Positions 8,385 to 18,116 of a stretch of 25,153 nt of DNA are shown here, in pieces (within the stretch, counting starts at the first letter, position 1; each line of letters starts with the position of its first letter). The stretch comes from Pilasporangium apinafurcum (taxonomy: Eukaryota > Oomycota > Peronosporomycetes > Pythiales > Pythiaceae). The stretch is taken from positions 65,698 through 90,850 of the forward strand of contig BCKE01000077.1 in NCBI GenBank assembly GCA_001600495.1. Reading direction: 5' to 3'. The translations under genes and the position numbers were made by a program. A model generated the notes under the pieces. That model searched no databases. It saw only the letters and a program-made list of their open reading frames with translations, and was not told where the DNA came from.

Positions 8385-11300
8385 TTATGACGATTCTACT
8401 ACTAGTGACTCAGCCAAATCGGAGACACTACACAACTGCGTGGCATCTGCACATCGGAAACACAGCTGTGTCTCATTAGCGTCGACTTCGGGAGCGTATT
8501 TCCAGCATCGCGGACATTTATAGCCTTTTGCAAGCGTCACAACCAACTCAACATCCACTTTTTCATTTTCCAGCATCAGCACGCAGTCTCCACGGTAATG
8601 TGTCGCCAAAGAAGTCACATCAATTTCGGTATCGGAACTCACTACCGACGTACCAGAGCAAAGCAAGACATTTTCCAGGACTTGTGAGCCAAGCAGCGGA
8701 CGAAGAAGATCAGCGACTCGCTTGTCTGAAGACACGATGTAGACGTTGCACTCCAGTTGGCTGCCCACTTTGCCATCAGCACGCATGATCTCTACAACAC
8801 GATTTACATCCATCCGTAATTGACGAATCGTCTGCCAGTTACGAGCCAGTGTATCGTTTTCCCATTCAGGAGCGCTTGGAAGCCATCCATCTTCCGTGAA
8901 AATGCTGCCTTGAACATCTTCGAGGGCGATTCCATGGATCTGAGACATCAAATGCATACGGATGTCTTCTGCAGTATGGCATACTACCGGTGCAATGGAC
9001 CTCGAGAGACTCTGCAGTGTCAGCCACAGCACTGTCTGTGCTGATCGTCGGCTTAACCCGTCTTTGGCATCACAGTAGAGGCGATCCTTGCATGCTTCCA
9101 TGTAAAATGCCGAGAGATCCGTCGAGATAAAATGTGAAATCGCATGTTGTACCCGGTTGAATGCATATGATTCGTAGCCCTCAGTCACTTGCTTACTCAA
9201 TTGAAACAGGATATGCAACATATACTTATCCACGTCGGTCATGTTCTCATAAGTAACGACATGCTTTTCTGGGTGGAAATTGTTCAGATTAGCCAGCAGG
9301 AAACGAGCCGTATTGCGTACTTTGCGCAGAGAATCACTCACTTTACCGACGATCGATGGACCAAAGTTAACATCACCAGTGTAATCTATCGTAGCGGCCC
9401 AGTAACGCAGCACATCCGCACCATACGCTGGCACCTTGATTTGCTTCGGCTTCTTCCCATTGACACCCGGAATAGTCACGACGGAACCATCGATGAAATC
9501 CTTTGGTACGATGGTATTGCCCAACGACTTGGACATTTTGCTGCCGCGTTCATCCAATGCGTACCCATGTGTGATGACATGCTTGTACGGTGCAGTCTTC
9601 TGCATTGCTAGAGATGTTAGTAACGAAGACTGGAACCACCCACGATGCTGATCTGAGCCTTCCAAATACACGTTGGCACGCTTCGGTTGGCCATTGGATG
9701 CAGCATCGTCAAGCACAGCATACCAGCTGCTACCACTATCAAACCACACATCCAGTGTATCCATCCCCTTCTCGTATTCATTCGCAGAGGACGCGTACGA
9801 AGCCGGAAGAAGCTGGTCTACAGGAAGATCCCACCAGCAATCTGAACCTTGACGACCATCATCCTGCTTGTATTCCCTCACCACATTCTGCAAGTGAGAG
9901 ATCGTTTCTTCATTGATAAGGGGTTCTCCTGTGCTTTTATGATAAAACACAGGGATCGGCAGTCCCCAAGCACGTTGACGAGAGATGCACCATTCGTGAC
10001 GACTGGACAGAGTTGCCTCCAAACGACGACGTGAGTTCTTTGGAACCATTTCGACCTGCTCATCAAGAACTTTCTTGCCCATTTCGTGCAATCCATCCAG
10101 CTTGGCGAACCATTGTGCCGTGGCACGAAGAATCACTGGCTTCTTGGTACGCCAGTCATATGGATAACGATGCTTGTACTTACTGACTGATATCAGATGT
10201 CCTGATTCGGAAAGCATGTCAACCACAGCCTTGTTGCCAGTCGACAATACGTCCAAGCCTGCTAGTTTTTCACCGGCATCACTGGTGAACAGCCCCTTAT
10301 CGTCCACTGGGCACGGTAACGGAACATCCTGTATCGATCCATTGTGATGGGCCATCCAGGCAAAGTAATCGTCTTGACCATGGGCAGGCGCTGTGTGAAC
10401 AATACCTGTACCAGCGTCAGTTGTAACGTGATCTCCCAAGAGCATAACAGACTGTCGCTCTGCAATGAGAGGGTGCTTGAACAGACTTCCATGGAGCTGC
10501 TTGCCTTGAAGTGTGTCTAGAATCTCAAGTTCCAGCGCATCATGCCCTGTACTCACTGCCAGCATATCAGCAAAACTGCCGACCAAACCCTTCGCCACGA
10601 GGTAATGATCATCAGTCGACGGATGCTTCACTACGACATATACCAGATCTGGATTCACACAAAGTGCCATATTCGATGGGATCGTCCATGGTGTGGTGGT
10701 CCAAATAACAGCTGAGAGCTTGTCGCCGTACTTCTCCACCAAGCGCTGGGCTGCTTGGGAGCTACCTGCTTCCTGTAATGGAAAGCGAATGTAAGCTGCA
10801 TGTGATACATGATTGTCCTGATACTCCAATTCAGATTCTGCAAGCGCAGTCATCGAAGATGGCGACCAATAGACTGGCTTAAAACCGCGGAAAATCAGGC
10901 CATCGTGTACCATTTGCTTCAATACGTCATACTGTTTGGCTTCGTACTTTGGGTCCATAGTCAAGTAGAAAGTGCCATCTGCACCACGCCAGTCAGCTAA
11001 GACTCCCCACCGCTCAAAGTCCTGTTTCTGATCCTGAATCGCACCCAATGCCAGTTCACGCGAGAGCTTCCGCACTTGTGATGGCGTCAGTTTCTGCACA
11101 TGGCCTTCACTCTGCTCGCGCTTGAGCTTCTCGAGCGCCTTGATCTCAATCGGCAAGCCATGGCAATCCCACCCAGGCACGTACTCAATACGATGGCCAC
11201 GCAGCAATTTGTATCGATTGATAATATCTTTGAGCACTTTATTGAGGAAATGTCCCATATGCAGGCTGCCGTTCGCAAATGGCGGCCCATCGTGTAGCAC

Positions 11301-11480
11301 GAACGGCTCAGCATCTTTGCGAAGCTCCTGCTGAGCAGAATATAATTGCGTGACACACCGCGCATGAAGCTCCTTCTCACGGACAGCAGCATTTGCGCGC
11401 ATAGGAAATGCTGTAGACGGCAAGTTGAGTGTCTTGCGCATCGCCTCAGCGAGCTTCTTGGCATCCGCAGCCGCAGCCAT
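8385..11480 (-). CDS. Isoleucyl-tRNA synthetase, bacterial/organellar type
   Basis: Single exon of 1031 residues. Class I signatures are clear: HMGH at residues 74-77 (the HIGH box) and KMSKS at 648-652, with the editing domain between them and WCISRQRAWGLPIP before KMSKS. The C-terminus carries the zinc-finger module CPRCW...CFRC typical of bacterial IleS and absent from the longer (about 1,200 residue) eukaryotic cytosolic enzyme. The first 40 or so residues are Ala/Lys/Arg-rich with no counterpart in bacterial enzymes and look like an organellar targeting peptide, so the enzyme probably charges tRNA-Ile in mitochondria. Dual targeting is possible. The start ATG at 11480 is the first in frame and sits 179 bp from the divergent POLD2 ATG. 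Confidence 0.93.
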   Translation of the reverse strand: MAAAADAKKLAEAMRKTLNLPSTAFPMRANAAVREKELHARCVTQLYSAQQELRKDAEPFVLHDGPPFANGSLHMGHFLNKVLKDIINRYKLLRGHRIEYVPGWDCHGLPIEIKALEKLKREQSEGHVQKLTPSQVRKLSRELALGAIQDQKQDFERWGVLADWRGADGTFYLTMDPKYEAKQYDVLKQMVHDGLIFRGFKPVYWSPSSMTALAESELEYQDNHVSHAAYIRFPLQEAGSSQAAQRLVEKYGDKLSAVIWTTTPWTIPSNMALCVNPDLVYVVVKHPSTDDHYLVAKGLVGSFADMLAVSTGHDALELEILDTLQGKQLHGSLFKHPLIAERQSVMLLGDHVTTDAGTGIVHTAPAHGQDDYFAWMAHHNGSIQDVPLPCPVDDKGLFTSDAGEKLAGLDVLSTGNKAVVDMLSESGHLISVSKYKHRYPYDWRTKKPVILRATAQWFAKLDGLHEMGKKVLDEQVEMVPKNSRRRLEATLSSRHEWCISRQRAWGLPIPVFYHKSTGEPLINEETISHLQNVVREYKQDDGRQGSDCWWDLPVDQLLPASYASSANEYEKGMDTLDVWFDSGSSWYAVLDDAASNGQPKRANVYLEGSDQHRGWFQSSLLTSLAMQKTAPYKHVITHGYALDERGSKMSKSLGNTIVPKDFIDGSVVTIPGVNGKKPKQIKVPAYGADVLRYWAATIDYTGDVNFGPSIVGKVSDSLRKVRNTARFLLANLNNFHPEKHVVTYENMTDVDKYMLHILFQLSKQVTEGYESYAFNRVQHAISHFISTDLSAFYMEACKDRLYCDAKDGLSRRSAQTVLWLTLQSLSRSIAPVVCHTAEDIRMHLMSQIHGIALEDVQGSIFTEDGWLPSAPEWENDTLARNWQTIRQLRMDVNRVVEIMRADGKVGSQLECNVYIVSSDKRVADLLRPLLGSQVLENVLLCSGTSVVSSDTEIDVTSLATHYRGDCVLMLENEKVDVELVVTLAKGYKCPRCWKYAPEVDANETQLCFRCADATQLCSVSDLAESLVVESS

Positions 11481-11659
11481 CGGTGATGCTTGTTGATACG
11501 CGCAAACTTGAGTTAGTGGATCAAAAGAAAATAACCAACAGAACGTTGGACTGTGTTATTCATTCAAACAAACGTTTCATTTCATTTGGTCTCAATCGAA
11601 CGTTTGATTGGTTATTTTGGCTTGCTGTTTGGCGGGGAGCAAACCGTCGGAAGGAGAAG
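11481..11659. promoter_or_regulatory. Bidirectional promoter between IleRS and POLD2 with a symmetric inverted repeat
   Basis: 179 bp separate the two divergent start codons. A 20-bp inverted repeat matching at 17 of 20 positions (AAAATAACCAA...AACGTT) lies at 11528-11547 and 11599-11618, about 47 bp from the IleRS ATG and 41 bp from the POLD2 ATG. Three AACGTT palindromes (11542, 11571, 11599) are spaced 29 and 28 bp, the middle one at the centre of symmetry. Each gene therefore sees the same element in the same orientation, suggesting a shared promoter or a dimeric factor site; this is inference. Confidence 0.55.
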
Positions 11660-13320
11660 ATGGCGCCAAGTGAAATGGTAAATCGCCGCATGCAAATGAG
11701 CCTCTTTCAGTGCAAACGGTCAACCCAAGTAGAGAATAAATTTAACGACTTGCTGTTTACTCTTTGGTGTGGCAGATTACACGAAGAAGCGTTGAGTATA
11801 AGCCAACCTACCAGGTAATGAACAATATTCATCGATGACATGTATCTCGTCAATAATCTGTTTATGCACATGGAGCCACCTTATTCTCATTCGTTCTGTG
11901 TATGTTACATATCTTTGGCCATTCTTAGAGGTTTGTGATAAAGGAGAAATGCTACGCACAACAGTATTCACACATTTACATGAGTCGATTGCTGCTTCTG
12001 CGGGATGCAGTCACGCGGCAAATAGAGGAAGATGCGACGGGCGTGGCGGTGCTGCCAAAAATCATTGATTTGCGCGATGGCGAGGAGTGCATTGTTGTTG
12101 GATCGTTGTTGAAGGTTCTGCAAGGTAAACCGGATTTGTTCAAGGCGTTAACTAGTGAGGGTGGTATTCAACCGATTGAGTTGGTTGAAAAACCTCTGGT
12201 CACCGAAGATGATCAACTAATCTTGGAGGATGAAAGTGGCCGCGTGGAGCTCACAGGTGATATCGAGGTGACGCAGATGGTGACAGGAGTCGTATTAGGT
12301 GTGCGTGGCAAATTGGATGCAACGAAGAATATGTTTATCGTGCATAAAATCTATTTGCCTCAATTACCTCCCCAGCATCCACTGCCAGAGCGAGAGGAGA
12401 GCGAGTATGTAGCACTGGTCTCTGGACTCTCAATTGGTCGCAATAACGATACAAAGCCGCTACGTAACCATGTACTCATGGATTACTTGGCTGGCCGCAT
12501 CGGTGAGGGGGAAGAGCAGCAGTTTGTGGCAAAAATTGTTCGCACGATTGTCGTAGGGAATTCGATTGATGTCTCGGTGGGGAATAGCGTCTCAGTTCAG
12601 TCGTCTTCCAAGAAGAAATCCGCGGAACAACTTTCACTGGAAGCAACACCCTTGAAGAACATGGACGAGCTACTGTCCTCGCTAGCGTGCGCCATGTGCG
12701 TGGACGTGATGCCTGGACATAGTGATCCAAGTAACTATGCACTCCCACAACAAAGCTTCCATCCGTGCTTGTTCCCACGCAGCTCTCGGTTTGCATCTTT
12801 CCGATCGGTGACAAACCCATATGAAGCACAGATTGGCGGTGTCTATTTCTACGGCCATGCGGGTCAGCCGTTGAACAGTTTGCTGCAATGTACATTACCA
12901 CCTTCACATGATGAAACAATGGACGAAGAGGAGCCAAAAACAGATGACGAAGTTACGCAAGCACTGGATTGTTTACAACACTGCTTAGAATGGCGACACG
13001 TCGCTCCAACCGCGCCTGATCTCTTGCCGTGCTTCCCAATGGTGAATGAAGACCCGTTCATTATAGAAACCTGTCCACATGTGTTCTTTGCTGGAAATCA
13101 GAAAACGTTTAGCTCAAGAATTATCCAAGGTAAGTTTTTATCATCATAGGATTGGTCTTTTTGATAGAAACAAATATTTAACACTATGAATGGCTTGTCT
13201 GTAGGTGCCAAGGGACAGCAAGTGCGTCTGATAACGGTCCCTTCATTTGCAGAAACGTCGACGATTGTACTTGTAGATCTGAAGGATCTTTCGTGCTTTC
13301 CAATATCCGTTGCTCTATAG
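11660..13320 (+). CDS. POLD2: DNA polymerase delta small (B) subunit
   Basis: Three exons, 11660-11814, 11931-13129 and 13205-13320, give 489 residues (human about 469). The first junction reads through SQPTRFVIKEKCYAQQYSHI, matching the conserved family N-terminus (SQP...RQYAHIY). The second joins IIQ to GAKGQQVRLITVPSF, continuing to DLSCFPISVAL at the stop. The domain order is an OB fold (VVGSLLKVL, LVLEDE-type LILEDESGRVEL, TGVVLGVRGK) then a calcineurin-like phosphoesterase fold (VALVSGLSIG, DVMPGHSDPSN, PHVFFAGNQ) that is catalytically inactive in this family. It is the scaffold linking the polymerase delta catalytic subunit to its other subunits in the nucleus. Confidence 0.93.
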
Positions 13321-13650
13321 TTATATAGTCCCAGTGCGTGATACTGGAAAACAGATCATACAGAATTGTGATGAAATTAATTTTTCAATAGCATTTAAAT
13401 TAGTCCTGTGGTCTGCTTTGGGAAACTCGCTATGCGCCGTGCATAGACTCTAGAAATGGTGTGCAATCATTTCATTCGTGCATGGGCGTTTTGCTCATCT
13501 ACACGAGTGTGTGCGCCGTATTCGTGGCCATACGCTCGTCGCTGATTGGTGGATTCTCTTATCAGTTCAAGTGGATAAGCGGATGAGGAGCTTCCGCATC
13601 ATTGCCATTTCCAAAAACGCATCTGACGAAGAAAGAAGAAATTGATACGA
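13321..13650. other. Intergenic region upstream of acylaminoacyl-peptidase
   Basis: 330 bp between co-oriented genes. Around 13599-13613 the sequence ATCATTGCCATTTCC, about 40 bp before the ATG at 13651, loosely resembles the oomycete initiator plus flanking-region core promoter (TCATTYYNCAWTTT), with mismatches. An upstream ATG near 13582 opens a frame that stops after about 20 codons. No gene here. Confidence 0.35.
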
Positions 13651-16115
13651 ATGCCAGCAGCAACGGACGGTACGGAGCACAAGGAGCGATTGAGCAAACT
13701 GTTCGATGAAGTGAACGGCCTCTCGGAGACGCTCAATGATGGTTTCTTGACTGTGAATGCGAAAGACCAGTCCGCGCAGGTGCAGCTCGTATGGGGAAAG
13801 AAAGATCTTATCAACAATACGACCAACAACTACCATGTGCAATACCATGCGAATGGGTTGGATAGCGAACATGAGAATGTGCAGCGTGGTCTTTTTCCGT
13901 CGAGTTGGGACGTCTCGTACACGTCAGTGTCACCCTCGAAGAAATACGTGGTGACGTTGAAGCTCGACAAAGGAAGCGATCCAAACGCCGCACCTGATGG
14001 TGTTTTCTTTGGTGGGTCTATTGATGTTCGAAGTAATAATGGCTATGCATGGATTACTAAACTTCAGATATGTTTATATGTATAGTGTACTCGGATTCGA
14101 AGCTCATCAAGACCTTCCGCACGCCCAAATCCACGCATGGTGCGATCTACCTGGGTGAACGTGAAGGTGGTCTCGCTTGGTCACAAGATGAAACCAAGAT
14201 TGCCTACATCGCCGAGAAGAAGCCCCAAGAATCGCCGCCGTTCTATGAGAATGTGAACAGCGCTACGTCAAAAAAGAAAAAGGAAGAGAGTAAAGACAAT
14301 GATGAGGAACCAAAATCTGAGCCGGGCGACAAGTTTGTTTACGAGGAAGATTGGGGAGAGCAGTACGTGGGCAAGAAGACCGGTGTAATTTTCCTTGCTA
14401 CGCTCGCAACAGGCAAGATTGAGGAAGTAAAGGGCACCCCCAGTAACATCACTTGTGCCGATGTGGCGTTTACCCCAAATGACGAAGGATTGGTGTTTTG
14501 TGGAACGGAAACGGATGCACCTAAGCGTCTAGGTATTATCTACTGCTATAATCGCCCAATCCATCTCTATCACTTGGTATTCAATCAAGAAGATCCGGCA
14601 AAGAATGTCGTCACCAAGCTTGATGCAGTTGGCACCGACGAAACATCCAGGGAAATCGGTACCATTCGCAGTCCTCGCTTTTCGTCGGATGGAAAGAAAC
14701 TTGCGCTGGTGTGCACGCGCGATGTAGTTACCCATAGCACCGTTAGCTTTCTGTGCGTGATGGAATGGGCCACCAAGGAAACCTCAACCGTGGTCGATAT
14801 TGTCGAAGAACCGGAAGCAAATTACACGTCGAACGGTGCCACCGCGTTCAACGGTTTGTTTATGGGCTCATTGAGCAAGAATGCTTGGTCATCCGATGGA
14901 AAGTACATATTTTTTACCACACAAATGGGCTCGCGTGTCGTGTGGAAGTATGTGGACGTGGCCACCAAGCACATTCACTCACCTCAATACCTAGAAGGCG
15001 ACAATGTGGCAGTGGAAACAGTACTTGATCGCGTCGACAATTGGGTGCTGGTCTCTGTGTCATCGCCCACACGCCCATCAAGTGTATTCTTGGTACACAT
15101 TGATTTTTCCTCGGGTAAATACTTGCGCTCACCTATCACTATCGCCGATCAAAATGGACTTTCATCGTATGTGAAAGAATGGAAGCTCTATCCGATCCCT
15201 ACCAGTGTCTCAGATAGCCCCGCGGCATCAAAGCAACAGCCTGACGTTCCAGCTTCTTTAAAAGAAGCTGATCTCGTGATTCCTCAAGTGTATAGTACGA
15301 GTGATTACGAAGCAGCCGTGATTCTCCCAAGGGGTGAAGCCCCACCTAACGGATTCCCTGTGGTCTTGGAGCTTCATGGTGGACCACACGGTAATTCTCC
15401 CGTGATGTATCGTGTGTTTTGTGAATATTTGGCCGCCCTGGGCTTCGTATGCATCACTGTTAACTATCGTGGCAGTACTGGGTACGGCCGGATGCCATTG
15501 GAATCGCTTGTGGGTAAAGTCGGCACGCAAGACATTTTCGATTGCCATTACGCCTTATTGCATTTGCTAGACAAGACCGATCTCCCTCTTGATCGTACGA
15601 AGGTGCATTGCTCTGGTGGTAGTCACGGCGGATTCATCGTGACGCACTTGATCGCGCAGTTCCCTGGCTTTTACAAGTCCATGGTCACACGGAACCCCGT
15701 GACCAACATCGCCACCATGTTCCCAGTGTCCGACATCCCCGACTGGGGGCTCGCTGTCACGGGGATTCGTCGTTTTGAGGGCATCACCACCACACAAAAG
15801 CTGCAAAAGGAACTCCAGTCATTACCACCAGTCCCACCAGCTACGCGCATGGCGATTCACAACAAACTTTGGCAGCATTCGCCCATTTCAAACGACCTGA
15901 GCAAAGTCGTAACGCCTTCGCTTTTTGGTATTGGAGCCAAAGATCGACGTGTACCTCCGTACCAAGGACTGGAGTATCGAGACGCAATTCGTGCCTATGG
16001 TGTCACCACTCGCACGCTCTGGTATCCAGAAGATTGTCATCCGCTGGGATCAGTGGCTGCGTATGGAGATTTCACTGTCAATTGGGCTTTGTGGCTGGTG
16101 CAACACAACAATTAG
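13651..16115 (+). CDS. APEH: Acylaminoacyl-peptidase (prolyl oligopeptidase family S9)
   Basis: Two exons, 13651-14011 and 14086-16115, spliced across a 74-nt intron so that GVFF joins VYSDSKLIKTF, give 796 residues (human 732). The N-terminal beta-propeller shows THGAIYLGEREGGLAWSQDE and IAYIAEKK, both typical of the family. The C-terminal alpha/beta hydrolase has the triad Ser633 (GGSHGGF), Asp740 (GAKDRRVP) and His772 (EDCHPLG). The Asp-His spacing of 32 equals that of the human enzyme. The protein removes N-acetylated residues from blocked peptides in the cytosol. There is a lysine/glutamate-rich insertion (KKKKEESKDNDEEPKSE) in the propeller. The first ATG in frame was chosen; the in-frame TTG upstream is not needed. 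Confidence 0.93.
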
Positions 16116-16133
16116 AGAATGAAAGAAAGAGAA

Positions 16134-16139
16134 AATAAA
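16134..16139 (+). terminator. Candidate polyadenylation signal AATAAA for APEH
   Basis: AATAAA lies 19 nt after the stop codon. The close spacing fits a compact genome. Oomycete genes do not always use this hexamer, so the assignment is tentative. Confidence 0.3.
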
Positions 16140-16874
16140 AGGATGAAACTATGTAAATGAGTACTTGATTTCTCTAGTGTTTGCGCTGATATGATCTTGA
16201 GAGCAAAATCAGCGTCTTAAGTGAGTGATTTCACACGGAGTGCGACTCTTGTAAATATTGGGAGCTTACTGGCATGCATGTTAATGCAGTCAGACGTTCT
16301 TGAAGCTTTTGCTAAATATCATTTTCTAACTCTACTATTGTACGGCGGGGGCTAACGGCTATTATTGGTTGGATTGAGTGTTGGATGCATGACTGACGGG
16401 GTATCATACTCATCCAGACATTTACACTCATTATTTTCATCATCACCATCTTGTTCGGATTCTTCCATGCCATCACACTGAACTGGAACACACGTCAAAG
16501 CAGCGAGAGGAAGGATCGAGCTGGGGCTTGTGTGTACATCTTGCAAAGGCGCCTTGATGATGCTCGATCGCTGATGATGAAGCCAACACTGGGAGAGTCA
16601 AACTCACATTGAAGGTGGCGATACTTGTTGAATCACACGCATGATTCATCTTCCACAAGCTGCTATCTCGTCCACCATAATAATAATTTAACAGTAATAA
16701 TCATAATAATAATACACTTACATCAAATCGATCACTCGAGTCGTCAACAATTGCTTGGTTTGGTACACACAGCTGCAGCAGCTCGTCCACCCTCTTTCCT
16801 GGCCGATCAAGTCTTCACGTGTGTCCCATATGTGAAGTAAACCAAATTACGCGATAACGCAATGATTTATGCTT
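16140..16874. other. Intergenic region with an unsupported acidic minus-strand frame and an ATAAT microsatellite
   Basis: About 735 bp. On the minus strand 16546-16352 encodes a short frame ending in an acidic segment (MEESEQDGDDENNE), with another short frame upstream (16658-16473). A two-exon small gene is conceivable but no in-phase splice was found. A run of TAA/ATAAT units lies at about 16676-16715. No confident gene. Confidence 0.35.
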
Positions 16875-17372
16875 TTAAAAGAAGCGCATGGAGACAGCCG
16901 TCGTCGAGATTGCTGAGGAGATGGCGCTTCGTTCTCGTCGCATCGGGAGTTGTCCAGTCGAACGTTCATGTACATACAAATGCGTGATGTCCTGTAGCGG
17001 TTTGCGCTTCATTACGCTTTTCTTCGTCTGCGTGGGCTTATCCTGTGTCGTGACTTTCCTGGGTGTCTGGGTATTCTTCTTCTTCTTCTTCTCGCTAGTG
17101 CTAGTGGTGCTGGTCTTCTTGCTCTTCTTGGTACTGGTCTTGGTCGTTTTTTTCTTGCTCTTCCCTTTCACTGCTGGACTAATCGATGACGTCGTCATTG
17201 GTGTAGACGGTGAAGCATCCATCGACACAGTCAGTGTCGTTGCATACAGTGCAGCAGCAGCCGCGGTCTGACTGCGTGTGCGCGGCCGCACAAAGTAGCC
17301 AATATTTTCCTTGTTGCTTTCATCGTATACCTCAAAGTCATTGTAGATCAGTGGCAGGAGGTGGTTGAACAT
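16875..17372 (-). CDS. Lys/Ser/Thr-rich protein with KEN box and D-box-like motif, 165 aa
   Basis: Single-exon frame. Residues 21-23 form a KEN box within DESNKENIGYF. The middle (about 65-120) is a low-complexity, highly basic region of Lys, Thr and Ser. Residues 123-126 (RKPL) begin RKPLQDIT, a match to the destruction-box style RxxL found in mitotic cyclins and securins. KEN and D-boxes recruit the anaphase-promoting complex, so the protein may be a cell-cycle-regulated APC/C substrate of the securin/shugoshin/sororin type; that is inference. There is no globular domain, signal peptide or membrane segment. The basic centre suggests nuclear, chromatin or microtubule binding. Simple-sequence content keeps confidence moderate. 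Confidence 0.55.
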   Translation of the reverse strand: MFNHLLPLIYNDFEVYDESNKENIGYFVRPRTRSQTAAAAALYATTLTVSMDASPSTPMTTSSISPAVKGKSKKKTTKTSTKKSKKTSTTSTSEKKKKKNTQTPRKVTTQDKPTQTKKSVMKRKPLQDITHLYVHERSTGQLPMRRERSAISSAISTTAVSMRFF

Positions 17373-18116
17373 GGTCGATGGTGTCTATCTTGATCGTTCT
17401 TGATCGTTCTTGAGCCGGCGACGAGGATGAAGGAAGCGAATGCGCGTACGTCTCGTTCTCTTTTTGCTCTTCTTCTTCTTGTCTTTGTCTTCTTGTCTAA
17501 TGGCGAGAGCGGCCAGCATTGCGCACAACGTACGTGTGCATCAGGGAAAAAGGCGCCAATATTGAAAATCTAAAAAAATCGATCGAAAATATAAAAAACC
17601 TTACAAAACAAGGTTTTATATTGGGAAAGTCCATTTTTGCAAAAGATTTTTTACCTGTTTGAAATTAAGGTTTTTCAATATTTTTAGAAAATTCGGATTG
17701 GTCAGGCGGCAAATGAAGACCATTTTATCCGGATTCCAGATGTATCATACATACAAATCGATAATGTATTCGTACAGAAACCGTCTTATTATCCGGATAA
17801 TGGATTTGAACCAGAGGACGCACTTCAACCTCGCGAGAGTGACAGCATGATATCTTTGAAGTACTGTTCAGCTCTCAGCAAAAAACCATACTAACAATAG
17901 CATGGAAGGTAGTTCCTGCATGTTCATGGTACTTGCTTTGCAAGTAAATGGATGAGCAGGATGAAGCGTTGATCTATGAAAATAAACACATTACTCCCTC
18001 CTCTCTTCCTTCTCTCTCTCTCTTCTTCTTATGACTGTGTTTTCCAAAATGAAAAGCTCAACCACATGCTGTTTTATAAAGGGAAGCAAGTGTACCCTCT
18101 CTTTCCCAAGCTCGTT
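17373..18116. other. AT- and CT-rich intergenic region with hairpin and CCGGAT palindromes
   Basis: About 740 bp. It contains CT-rich tracts (17455-17500 and 18000-18030), a hairpin at 17588-17622 (AATATAAAAAACCTT paired with AAGGTTTTATATT, loop ACAAAAC, two extra A on the left) and TTATCCGGAT palindromes at 17725 and 17789. A frame at 17688-17894 on the plus strand, after a possible TTTTTAG splice acceptor, encodes about 68 residues (IPDVSYIQIDNVFVQKP...) and might be a lone or decayed exon. Confidence 0.4.

Noticed and set aside
11429-11659. Extending POLD2 exon 1 upstream into the IleRS start
   Set aside because: The open frame continues but has no ATG-linked family sequence, and it would overlap the divergent gene and its promoter.
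13642-13650. Starting APEH at the in-frame TTG
   Set aside because: The ATG at 13651 is adequate and no family sequence lies upstream.
15567-15806. Minus-strand frames inside APEH, AdSS, IleRS and the ankyrin gene
   Set aside because: Shadow frames of strongly supported coding sequence with no domains of their own.
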